Source: Lachnospiraceae bacterium (GTDB lineage: Bacteria; Bacillota; Clostridia; Lachnospirales; Lachnospiraceae). From it: 49,343 bases of DNA. Position 1 is the stretch's first letter; every line of letters starts with the position of its first letter. The notes beneath the pieces are model-generated. The model had not been told where the DNA came from, did no database searches, and worked only from the letters and a program-made list of their open reading frames with translations. Both the position numbers and the translations under genes were made by a program. The DNA is taken from NCBI GenBank assembly GCA_017460885.1, contig JAFUAB010000053.1, positions 1-49,343 on the forward strand. The letters are read 5' to 3'. Shown here one piece after another: positions 33,711 to 40,906 of the stretch.

Positions 33711-34123
33711 GAATTCTTTTGGATACAAATGTTATACTGGATTACCTTGGAGCGAATGTAGGCTTTGCGGACGACGCAGAGGCTGTATTTGATCTTGCGG
33801 CAAAAAGGGAAGATATCAAACTTGTATCATCTTCTGCAATGACAGATATCTTTTATGTTCTGAAAAGAGCGACTAAAGATTTGAATGAGGCGCAGAATAA
33901 GTTTGCCAGTCTCAGAAAAAGAATTGAAATATTACCTGTCACGGGCGAGGATATAGATAAGGCTTTTTTGCGGAATTGGAAAGACTTTGAGGATGCTGTA
34001 CAGTATACAGTGGCCGAGTCTAATGGCATAGATTGTATTATCACACGAAATAAAAAGGATTTTGAAGAACAGGAGATTCCTTGCTTGAGTCCAAAAGAGT
34101 TTGTGGAAAAGTATAAACGGTAG
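33707..34123 (+). CDS. PIN-domain toxin, VapC-like
   Basis: The 138-residue protein is of normal PIN length. Acidic residues expected to bind metal are visible at D6 in ILLDTN (with N8), within DIFYVLKRA, and in NWKDFEDAVQYTVAESNG, followed by DCIITRNKKDF. PIN toxins cut RNA and are blocked by the coupled antitoxin. ATG 33707 overlaps the antitoxin stop; a GTG two codons earlier is an alternative. A terminator follows after 17 bp, so the pair is a self-contained unit. Confidence 0.8.
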   Translation: MRILLDTNVILDYLGANVGFADDAEAVFDLAAKREDIKLVSSSAMTDIFYVLKRATKDLNEAQNKFASLRKRIEILPVTGEDIDKAFLRNWKDFEDAVQYTVAESNGIDCIITRNKKDFEEQEIPCLSPKEFVEKYKR

Positions 34124-34140
34124 TATTATTGTATTTACAA

Positions 34141-34190
34141 GGTGTGGGTCTGCAGTGGATAAATGCGGTTCGCCACGCCATTTTTTTTGC
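34141..34190 (+). terminator. Rho-independent terminator after the PIN toxin gene
   Basis: GGTGTGG (34141-34147) pairs with CCACGCC (34173-34179), with an inner GCA/TGC stem, followed by eight T. Confidence 0.75.
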
Positions 34191-34202
34191 TTAAATTAGC
34201 TC

Positions 34203-34231
34203 TTTACACTAGCGAACATATGTTCTATAAT
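34203..34231 (+). promoter_or_regulatory. Promoter with LexA (SOS) box in the spacer
   Basis: TTTACA (34203-34208), a 17-bp spacer and a perfect TATAAT (34226-34231). The spacer contains CGAACATATGTTC (34213-34225), matching the Gram-positive LexA/DinR consensus CGAAC-N4-GTTCG in all but the last base. A repressor there would cover both promoter boxes. Confidence 0.75.
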
Positions 34232-34253
34232 CACATACACGGGGGTATGGAGC

Positions 34254-34334
34254 ATGAATCAGGAGAATCTTAATCATCATGACATTACTCGTAACGAATT
34301 CATGTTATGGTTTAAGGTCAGAGCTTTGGGATAA
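34254..34334 (+). CDS. 26-residue reading frame behind the SOS-box promoter
   Basis: Starting 23 bases after the -10 and preceded by GGGGG 8 bases upstream, the frame encodes MNQENLNHHDITRNEFMLWF then KVRALG and a stop. After the stop the same frame continues with SVDEAAI and another stop, so this may be either a genuine short SOS-induced peptide or the beginning of a gene broken by nonsense mutations. Confidence 0.35.
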   Translation: MNQENLNHHDITRNEFMLWFKVRALG

Positions 34335-34382
34335 TCTGTCGATGAAGCTGCGATATGAAACGGAAGATGTAGTCTTGCATAC

Positions 34383-34426
34383 ATTTTTTCCACAACTATG
34401 TCGAATAATGTAGTTATGGAAAAAAT
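34383..34426. repeat. 16-bp inverted repeat
   Basis: ATTTTTTCCACAACTA (34383-34398) and TAGTTATGGAAAAAAT (34411-34426) are complementary except for one mismatch. It may act as a terminator or mark a small remnant element; it lies just before the tandem repeats upstream of lacI. Confidence 0.5.
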
Positions 34427-34430
34427 AGTT

Positions 34431-34480
34431 TATCCTAGTGCGTTTATTTTTTTGGTATCCTAGTGCGTTTATTTTTTTGG
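34431..34480 (+). repeat. Two tandem 25-bp A/T-rich units abutting the lacI -35 box
   Basis: A 25-bp unit (ending GTGCGTTTATTTTTTTGG) occurs twice without gap, at 34431-34455 and 34456-34480, with perfect identity. The -35 hexamer TTGACG starts on the next base. Confidence 0.9.
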
Positions 34481-34509
34481 TTGACGATGTACAACATAGG
34501 TGGTATCAT
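34481..34509 (+). promoter_or_regulatory. Promoter upstream of lacI
   Basis: TTGACG (34481-34486), a 17-bp spacer and TATCAT (34504-34509). An operator-like sequence starts 8 bp after the -10. The predicted leader is nearly 200 bases long. Confidence 0.65.
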
Positions 34510-34516
34510 TATATGA

Positions 34517-34531
34517 GCAAACGGTTGCGCA
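34517..34531. promoter_or_regulatory. Candidate LacI-family operator, lacI copy
   Basis: GCAAACGGTTGCGCA covers the start region of the promoter at 34481. The 14-base core CAAACGGTTGCGCA occurs again at 37926-37939, after the importer promoter. A related palindrome GTTGCGCAAC lies at 34592-34601 and GCAAACGTTG near 34628, so up to three sites may occur here. Confidence 0.6.
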
Positions 34532-34709
34532 CAAAGAAATACTGCTTTATCAGTCGTTTCGTACTTCTAAGTCAATATATCAGTTTTGAGTGTTGCGCAA
34601 CTGACACCGATCCTCTCTGCTTTGGGAAGCAAACGTTGATGTCCCCGTTGTTTACATTACATAAATATACCAACTATCAGTTTACATAACGTAGATATGC
34701 ATATAGATC

Positions 34710-35699
34710 ATGACCATAGATGATATCGCAAGAGAACTGAATATCAGCAAAACCACCGTTTCGAGGGCCCTTTCAGGTAAGGGACGTATATCGGATTCTA
34801 CAAGAAACCGTGTTATGTCCTACGCCAATGACGTGAATTACAAGCCCAGCGCAATTGCGCAAAGTCTCGCAACGTCCAGGACGATGAACATCGGATTTGC
34901 GATGCCCAGCGACTACGACATAGTGGATATGCCCTTTTTCCAGACCTGCCTGTGGGGTGTTACCTCGATGGCCATGAGCATGGACAGGGATGTCTTTATT
35001 TCCATGGTTGACGCAATTGACATTTCCGGGATCATCAGACTTGTAGAAAACCACAAGGTGGACGGTATGCTGCTCGGACGTACATACAGTGATGATAAGG
35101 CGATCGCATATCTTAAGGATATGAAGATTCCGTTTGTGACGATAGGCTCCTCCGGGGTTCCCGGAGTTGTACAGGTGGATAATAATGACTATGAGGGTTG
35201 TGCGGAGCTGACCAGTATCCTGCTCCTTAAGGGACTTAAGAGACTCGCCCTGATAGGCGGCAATTCGACCTACATAGTCAACAATAACCGCCTTAACGGT
35301 TTTCTCGACGGACACAGAAGGGCACAGGTCAAGCCGGATGAATCCCTGATCTTTATGGATTCCCACGGCTCCTTTGTTATCGATAAGATCGTGGCAGGTC
35401 TCCTGGAGGGAAATGTCGACTGCATAATAGGTATGGACGATGCCATATGTGAATCAATTTTGACCGCATTGTTCAGCAGAGACGTGAGGATCCCTGAGGA
35501 TATCAAGGTCGCTTCATTCTTTAATTCTTCTCTGTTGGAACACCATCAGCCGCAGGTCACTTCGCTTAAATATAATGTCGAGAAGCTCGGGATGACTGCC
35601 TGCAGTACTCTGCTGGATGTCATAGAGGAAAGGTCGACCGTAATGGTCACTTTACTGGATTACGAGGTCGCTATTAAAGAATCGACCAAAATTATGTAA
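34710..35699 (+). CDS. LacI-family transcriptional regulator
   Basis: The 329-residue protein has the family's N-terminal helix-turn-helix (TIDDIARELNISKTTVSRAL) and hinge helix (YKPSAIAQSLATSRT). A periplasmic-binding-protein-like sugar sensor domain follows (NIGFAMPSDYD, DGMLLGRTYSD, DNNDYEGCAELT, CIIGMDDAICESI and VTSLKYNVEKLG). It should bind an operator as a dimer and respond to a sugar or sugar phosphate. ATG 34710 gives the canonical N terminus, but no Shine-Dalgarno sequence is visible before it. It precedes the DUF3863-like gene by 20 bp, and shared operator-like sites suggest autoregulation and control of the importer. Confidence 0.9.
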   Translation: MTIDDIARELNISKTTVSRALSGKGRISDSTRNRVMSYANDVNYKPSAIAQSLATSRTMNIGFAMPSDYDIVDMPFFQTCLWGVTSMAMSMDRDVFISMVDAIDISGIIRLVENHKVDGMLLGRTYSDDKAIAYLKDMKIPFVTIGSSGVPGVVQVDNNDYEGCAELTSILLLKGLKRLALIGGNSTYIVNNNRLNGFLDGHRRAQVKPDESLIFMDSHGSFVIDKIVAGLLEGNVDCIIGMDDAICESILTALFSRDVRIPEDIKVASFFNSSLLEHHQPQVTSLKYNVEKLGMTACSTLLDVIEERSTVMVTLLDYEVAIKESTKIM

Positions 35700-35719
35700 A
35701 CCCACAACGGAGGAAAGAA

Positions 35720-37573
35720 ATGGACAAGTTTGTTGTAAACATCATCCATCGTCCGGAAATGGTTCCCGAATACGCGGAAAAGGTGACCGGACATGGAAAG
35801 ACCGAGGATATCGGGCGCAAGGCGCTGCTCACCGAGAGTCTGGATATCTTTAAGTTCCAGCAGGAGACCGCGCATAAGAACGGCCTGAAGACCACGATAC
35901 AGATGACCTATGCGAGTCTTTTCAATGATGAAGCGGTATCCATTGCTAAGGAACATCACGAGAAATACGGCGACGAGATAGCACTTTCGTTGCTGGGACT
36001 GCCTTGTACGGAATTCAGGGAGAAGTACAAGACCAAGGACTTCTGCATCTGGATGTTCTCGTTGGAGGACAAGAAGTCGATAGTTGATGACGTGTTCGGT
36101 AAGTTCAGGGACATCTTCGGATTCTACCCTGAGTCTACGGGGTCTTATTACATGGACGCCGATCTGATCAACTATATCAAGGAGACCTATCCGAGCGTCA
36201 AATGCGCCGTTGCGACATGCTGGGAGGAGGGGCCAAAGGCCTATCATACCTGCAATAACTCCTGGTACACACTGCTGGACGGAGGCCCGTGGAATCCCTG
36301 GATACCCTCCAGACAGAACGTTCATGCTCCGGCAGTCAATGAGGAAGAGGATTCGGGAATAGTTGCGATCCCGCATCTGTCCAGAGACCTGATCGCATGC
36401 TACGACGGCAACGGTTCCAACTTCGGAACCCATCCCCAGAACGTGCTCCGGGGCATGATCTACGATACCAAGACATGGGAGTATCCTTATCTTTATAATT
36501 TGGTAGATCAGTACAGATCTCTTGAGGAATACAACAACGGATATGCTTACAATATGATGTTCGTCGGTCCCGGCTGGCTCAACAAGATGGGACGTTGGGA
36601 GTGCCCTTACGAGCTGCTTAAGAAGTCCTATGAGGACGGGATGGCATATTACGGCAAGCTCAAGAGGGAAGGCAAGCTTTCGGATATGACCATGTCCGAG
36701 TTCGCTGATTACTTCCGTGCAAAGAAGACCTATACGGAGCCCGAATGTGCGCTCTGGAGAGATATACTTTACGGATCGGACAAGCAGCTTTTCTGGTACT
36801 GCGATCCTTATATGAGAGCCTGCATCAATATGTATCAGGGCGGTGCGCTCGTAGATCTCAGACCCTATGCGGCCAAGCTTTACTGGCCTGTGGGAATAGG
36901 AACTCCGCATGTACAGGATGCGTCCTATCCCTTCCTGATACAGGAGAAATACAGGGCAGGATATTTCACTCACTACGCAGGAGAGGGAACCATACGCTCC
37001 GCCAAGCTGGTCTGCAACGGCGAAGAAGTCGATCTGGCACTCTGCCGTACAAGCGCCGAATTCAGCGAGGAAGTGATCGAGAACGGCAGGAAGAAGCGCA
37101 TACTTACGCTCAAACCGGTTGAGATAGAATTTGCCGGGCTGTCCGTTACACTTCAGACCAGAGTGATCTTTGCCGAGGATACCGGCGAGATCGTATATGA
37201 GAGAAGCATACTGTCGATGAGCGATCCGGAGGCAAAGGTGACACTGAACGAGTACATGGTTGCCTGCTACGGGACCACCGAATATCCGGAAGATATGACT
37301 TCACTTACCCTGACCGTGACCGGACGGGAAGGCAGCAGGACCATTCCCTATGAGTACAAATGCAGGGAGGATTCCATGGAGGGCGCAGAGAGTGTATCCA
37401 GTGTGGTTCCGCCCATTGAAACAAAAGTCTGCATGGGCTGTGACAAGGCGGAGTCCACCGGATACATCAGAGAAGGCTATGCGTTCTCGCCCATGTTTAC
37501 TCTCGGATATACAACAGAGATCAAGGATAAGGAGGTGGTTTCCACATGGCTCAGGCTGGAAAAGGCAGATTAA
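35720..37573 (+). CDS. DUF3863-like putative glycoside hydrolase or deacetylase
   Basis: The 617-residue protein has no signal peptide. Residues about 1-330 resemble DUF3863-type beta/alpha-barrel proteins: SLLGLPCTEFREKY, FGFYPESTGSYYMDADLINY, CAVATCWEEGPKAYH and ATPH-like PHLSRDLIACYDG. The next 280 residues are beta-rich, as in carbohydrate-enzyme C-terminal domains. The assignment is by remembered pattern only. Candidate acidic residues (ES near 135, D near 143, EE near 166) fit an active-site cleft, but none can be proved catalytic. It follows lacI by 20 bp with GGAGGAAAG before the ATG, and overlaps the zinc-ribbon gene, so it belongs to the sugar locus. Confidence 0.5.
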   Translation: MDKFVVNIIHRPEMVPEYAEKVTGHGKTEDIGRKALLTESLDIFKFQQETAHKNGLKTTIQMTYASLFNDEAVSIAKEHHEKYGDEIALSLLGLPCTEFREKYKTKDFCIWMFSLEDKKSIVDDVFGKFRDIFGFYPESTGSYYMDADLINYIKETYPSVKCAVATCWEEGPKAYHTCNNSWYTLLDGGPWNPWIPSRQNVHAPAVNEEEDSGIVAIPHLSRDLIACYDGNGSNFGTHPQNVLRGMIYDTKTWEYPYLYNLVDQYRSLEEYNNGYAYNMMFVGPGWLNKMGRWECPYELLKKSYEDGMAYYGKLKREGKLSDMTMSEFADYFRAKKTYTEPECALWRDILYGSDKQLFWYCDPYMRACINMYQGGALVDLRPYAAKLYWPVGIGTPHVQDASYPFLIQEKYRAGYFTHYAGEGTIRSAKLVCNGEEVDLALCRTSAEFSEEVIENGRKKRILTLKPVEIEFAGLSVTLQTRVIFAEDTGEIVYERSILSMSDPEAKVTLNEYMVACYGTTEYPEDMTSLTLTVTGREGSRTIPYEYKCREDSMEGAESVSSVVPPIETKVCMGCDKAESTGYIREGYAFSPMFTLGYTTEIKDKEVVSTWLRLEKAD

Positions 37574-37764
37574 ACTACAGATGTCCGTCGTGTTTCCTGA
37601 GGGATCTGGATATCGATATGTTTTATGATAAGGACAAGGACGAGTATTACTGCATCAGATGCCAGTATGTCGGGAGTGAAAAGGACATTCTGGAGAAGAA
37701 TGAGATGATCCGTTTCCGCTACAGGGATATGTACAGAAGATTCGAGGATTTCAAGATACGTTGA
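37546..37764 (+). CDS. Small zinc-ribbon protein
   Basis: The 72-residue protein has two Cys pairs, YRCPSCFLRD and YYCIRCQYVG, which form a rubredoxin-like zinc ribbon, followed by a basic helix (RFRYRDMYRRFEDFKIR). The gene overlaps the end of the upstream enzyme gene by 28 bp and has a strong AAGGAGGTGG site inside it, so the start is well supported. It may bind nucleic acid or a partner protein; its link to sugar use is only by position. Confidence 0.75.
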   Translation: MAQAGKGRLNYRCPSCFLRDLDIDMFYDKDKDEYYCIRCQYVGSEKDILEKNEMIRFRYRDMYRRFEDFKIR

Positions 37765-37885
37765 ACGTCAAGATTCATTGAAGTTCAATGTAAGGGCTTC
37801 GACAGGATCCCGGTATCTGCCCATGGCACTGAACAACATAGTGCGCAACTCATGAACACATAGAGATAAAAATATAATATGTGGG

Positions 37886-37914
37886 TTGACAGATGGACGG
37901 ACTCGCGTTAAACT
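37886..37914 (+). promoter_or_regulatory. Promoter of the sugar importer operon
   Basis: TTGACA (37886-37891), a 17-bp spacer and TAAACT (37909-37914). The predicted start near 37921 lies about 98 bases before the binding-protein ATG. A separate TATAAT-like word occurs near 37872. Confidence 0.65.
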
Positions 37915-37925
37915 AACAAAGTAGA

Positions 37926-37939
37926 CAAACGGTTGCGCA
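37926..37939. promoter_or_regulatory. Candidate LacI-family operator, importer copy
   Basis: CAAACGGTTGCGCA is identical to 34518-34531. It starts 11 bp after the -10 box and is followed by AACGCAA, giving an extended TTGCGC...CGCAA palindrome. A second TGCGCAACT word lies upstream of the promoter at 37842-37850 and also occurs at 34594-34602, so each promoter region has the same two words. Confidence 0.6.
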
Positions 37940-38018
37940 AACGCAAAATCAAGAATTCGCGCCGTTTGCATATATGAGAAAGAACTATTATTTGCACAAA
38001 AGTGTAGGAGGAAATCAA

Positions 38019-39392
38019 ATGAAAATGAAAAAGTTGGTAGCACTCTTTGCTACAGCAGCAATGACGATGTCACTTGTTGCCTGCGGATCTTCTGAAGCAC
38101 CCGCAGCAGACACCACAGCAGAGGCACCTGCAGCCGATACGACAGCAGAGGCTCCCGCAGCAGACACGACAGCAGAAGCACCCGCAGCTGACACCGCAGC
38201 AGAGGCTCCCGCAGCTGACACCGCAGCAGACGCTGACATTGATTACGGTACAGGAGAGATCAAGGTTTGGGTTGCAGATAACGTAGTATCCTTTACCGAG
38301 AGCAAGATCGCAGACTTCGTTTCGGCAAATCCCCAGTTCGCAGGTTATACATTCACTGTTGAGCCCGTAGGCGAGGGCGATGCGGCCGGCAACATGATCA
38401 CAGACGTTGAGGCAGGCGCAGATATCTACGCATTCGCTCAGGATCAGATCGCAAGACTGGTTACCGCAGGCGCACTTGAGGAGGTTGCTCCCGAGAACGT
38501 TGACGCTGTTAAGTCCGAGAACGATGCCGGTGCGGTTGGAGCAGCTACCGTAGGAAGCACTCTTTACGCATACCCGATCACTTCCGATAACGGTTATTTC
38601 TTATATTATGACAAGAGCGTGATCTCAGATCCTTCCACACTTGAAGGGATCATCTCCGATTGCGAGGCAGCAGGCAAGAACGTATACATGGAGATCAACT
38701 CCGGCTGGTATCAGACAGCATTCTTCTTCGGTACAGGCTGCGACCTTTCTTATGATACGGATGATCAGGGCAATTTCACCAAGGCTAACGTTGATTACGC
38801 TTCCGATAAGGGCCTTGTAGCTCTTAAGAAGATGATCGAGCTCAAGGAGTCCAAGTCATTCCAGAACGGTTCCGCTATCGGTGAGGCAACAAATGTAGCT
38901 GCTATCGTAGACGGTACATGGGATTCGGGTGCAGTACAGGAGCTTTTCGGTGACAATTATGCCTGCGCTAAGCTGCCTACCTTCCAGGGTTCAGACGGTC
39001 AGACATATCAGATGAGCGGCTTCGGCGGCTTCAAGCTTCTCGGTGTTAAGCCTCAGGAGGATGAGAACAAGCTTATGGTCTGCGACGCTGTAGCATATTA
39101 CCTCGCAAGTGAGGAGGTACAGCTTGCAAGATACAATGAGGTTGGCTGGGGTCCTTCAAACCTGAACGCACAGGCTTCAAGCGAGGTTAAAGCTGACGTT
39201 GCTCTTTCGGCGCTGGCTGAGCAGCTTGCATACACGATCCCTCAGGGACAGTATCCCGGCGATTACTGGTCACTGGCTACATCACTGGGCGACAGCATCA
39301 TAAGCGGTGAGCTTACATCTTCCTCCAGCGATGACGATCTGATGAAGGCACTTCAGAACTTCCAGGATACCTGCATATCCTACGCACAGTAA
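38019..39392 (+). CDS. Sugar ABC transporter substrate-binding lipoprotein
   Basis: The 457-residue protein has a lipoprotein signal peptide (KKLVALFATAAMTMSLVAC) with lipobox LVAC. Five tandem copies of EAPAADTTA-type units form a flexible linker to the cell surface. The mature domain is MalE-like: IKVWVADNVVSFTESKIADF at the start, PITSDNGYFLYYDKS and YDTDDQGNFT in the middle. It captures an oligosaccharide for the permeases downstream. ATG 38019 with TAGGAGGAAATC is chosen; the frame opens further upstream in the leader. A hairpin follows the gene, consistent with higher expression of the binding protein than of the permeases. Confidence 0.9.
   Translation: MKMKKLVALFATAAMTMSLVACGSSEAPAADTTAEAPAADTTAEAPAADTTAEAPAADTAAEAPAADTAADADIDYGTGEIKVWVADNVVSFTESKIADFVSANPQFAGYTFTVEPVGEGDAAGNMITDVEAGADIYAFAQDQIARLVTAGALEEVAPENVDAVKSENDAGAVGAATVGSTLYAYPITSDNGYFLYYDKSVISDPSTLEGIISDCEAAGKNVYMEINSGWYQTAFFFGTGCDLSYDTDDQGNFTKANVDYASDKGLVALKKMIELKESKSFQNGSAIGEATNVAAIVDGTWDSGAVQELFGDNYACAKLPTFQGSDGQTYQMSGFGGFKLLGVKPQEDENKLMVCDAVAYYLASEEVQLARYNEVGWGPSNLNAQASSEVKADVALSALAEQLAYTIPQGQYPGDYWSLATSLGDSIISGELTSSSSDDDLMKALQNFQDTCISYAQ
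38094..38228 (+). repeat. Five 27-bp repeats encoding the binding-protein linker
   Basis: Five consecutive units code for EAPAADTTA or EAPAADTAA. They are in frame, and third positions vary, so the repeat is maintained as protein sequence and not a recent slippage product. Confidence 0.85.
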
Positions 39393-39449
39393 TAAGTCTG
39401 ATTGCCAAATAATTTCGGATAGAGTAGAATTATATTACGGATTATCAGC

Positions 39450-39475
39450 AGGGATCCGGTGAACGCCGGGTCCCT
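39450..39475 (+). other. Intercistronic hairpin after the binding-protein gene
   Basis: AGGGATCCGG (39450-39459) pairs with CCGGGTCCCT (39466-39475), with one T-G pair and a 6-base loop. No T-run follows, so it is likely a transcript-stabilising or partial termination element. Confidence 0.55.
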
Positions 39476-39514
39476 CACTATATCCAAAAACAGTGATTTC
39501 AGGAGGTATAGCTT

Positions 39515-40906
39515 ATGGGCAGTGAAAGCAAAAGCAAGGCAGCGGGCAACGCTGTCGGCAACGCTGTCGGAGGCGTGTTTAAAACCATCGGCAGCACTTT
39601 TGTACAGGGAGACTGGAAGACTAAGGTCTCGTTTGTGATCCTTGGCTTCGGACAGCTCCTCAGAGGCCAGATCGTCAAGGGAATTGCGTTCCTTTTGATG
39701 GAGGCCGGGTTCATCTGGTACATGATGCAGTTCGGTACCAGATACATGTCTAAATTTTCAACACTCGGTACCGTAGCCACCCAGAAGGTTGGCAGAAAGA
39801 CGGTATACGGAGACAACAGCTTTCTTATCCTGCTGTTCGGACTTCTGACGATCTTTGTCATACTATTGTTCATCGTCATATGGTATCTGAATATCAGGGA
39901 AAATGCCGAGGAGGAGAGGATCCTCAAGGCAGGCAAGCCGCTGCCGTCCAACGGCAGGGTGCTCGGCAGTCTGCTGGATTCGAATTTTGACAAGACACTG
40001 CTTGCGCTTCCCGTAACGGGTATCTTCATTTTTACGGTTCTGCCCATAGTTTTCATGGTCTGTGTGGCTTTTACCAATTACGATAAGAATCATCAGGCTC
40101 CCACAAACCTGTTTACCTGGGTTGGTTTTGAAAACTTCAAAAATCTGGTCACCTTCGGTTCATCCGGCTTCGGTACCACCTTTATCAAGGTGCTGGGGTG
40201 GACAGTTGTGTGGGCATTTTTTGCCACATTTATAGATTATTTCCTGGGAATGGCGGTCGCCATCCTGATCAATAAAAAAGGGATCAGATTCAAGAAGCTC
40301 TGGCGTACCATACTGGTACTGACGATAGCGGTTCCCCAGTTCGTATCGTTGCTGTATGTCATGAAAATGTTCGCAAATGACGGGCTGATCAACGGATACC
40401 TGCTGAAATGGGGCTGGATAAATTCGCCGATCCCCTTCTGGACGAATCCGATGCTGGCTCGCATTACGATCATAGTCGTCAACATCTGGATCGGTATCCC
40501 TTATCTGATGCTGATCGCTACGGGCCTCCTCATGAACATCCCCGAGGATCTGTATGAGAGCGCGCGTATCGACGGCGCCAACGGCTGGCAGATGTTCAAG
40601 TCGATCACTCTTCCGTATATGCTGTTTGTCACCGGACCGTTCCTGCTGACACAGTTTACCGGAAACCTCAACAACTTTAACGTTATATACCTGCTGACGC
40701 AGGGCAAGCCGCAATCCATGTCTCTGGCGGAAAATGCCGGAGCGACGGACCTGCTCGTAACCTGGCTGTACAAGATGACCGTCAATGATACCAACTACCG
40801 CATGGCAGCCGTGATCGGTATCATGGTATTCGTGGTAACAGCCGTGATCTCGCTGGTGGTATACAATATGCTGCCGTCTGTTAAGGATGAGGAGGGCTTC
40901 CAATAA
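39515..40906 (+). CDS. Sugar ABC transporter permease, MalF-like
   Basis: The 463-residue inner membrane permease has a Gly/Ala-rich N terminus, two early helices and six core helices. The EAA loop that docks the ATPase is visible as LYESARIDGANGWQMFKSIT. The length and extra N-terminal helices match MalF rather than shorter MsmF types. AGGAGGTATAGC precedes the ATG. It pairs with the permease that starts on its last base. No ATPase gene is nearby, so a shared MsmX-like ATPase encoded elsewhere is inferred. Confidence 0.92.
   Translation: MGSESKSKAAGNAVGNAVGGVFKTIGSTFVQGDWKTKVSFVILGFGQLLRGQIVKGIAFLLMEAGFIWYMMQFGTRYMSKFSTLGTVATQKVGRKTVYGDNSFLILLFGLLTIFVILLFIVIWYLNIRENAEEERILKAGKPLPSNGRVLGSLLDSNFDKTLLALPVTGIFIFTVLPIVFMVCVAFTNYDKNHQAPTNLFTWVGFENFKNLVTFGSSGFGTTFIKVLGWTVVWAFFATFIDYFLGMAVAILINKKGIRFKKLWRTILVLTIAVPQFVSLLYVMKMFANDGLINGYLLKWGWINSPIPFWTNPMLARITIIVVNIWIGIPYLMLIATGLLMNIPEDLYESARIDGANGWQMFKSITLPYMLFVTGPFLLTQFTGNLNNFNVIYLLTQGKPQSMSLAENAGATDLLVTWLYKMTVNDTNYRMAAVIGIMVFVVTAVISLVVYNMLPSVKDEEGFQ

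Larger units (their letters stand above)
34124..34709 (+). other. 586-bp intergenic region between the toxin gene and lacI
   Basis: It holds the terminator, SOS-box promoter and short frame, inverted repeat, tandem repeats, lacI promoter and operator described separately. It also has an imperfect direct repeat: GTTTACATTACATAAATAT at 34650-34668 and GTTTACATAACGTAGATAT at 34680-34698, a period of 30 bp, ending 11 bases before the lacI start. No larger gene is present. Confidence 0.6.

Noticed and set aside
34431-34480. Tandem pair considered as the end of a CRISPR array
   Set aside because: Only two abutting copies exist, with no spacer and no cas gene.
38094-38228. Regular 27-bp repeats considered as a CRISPR-like or minisatellite array
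   Set aside because: There are no spacers, the units are in frame and code for a lipoprotein linker.
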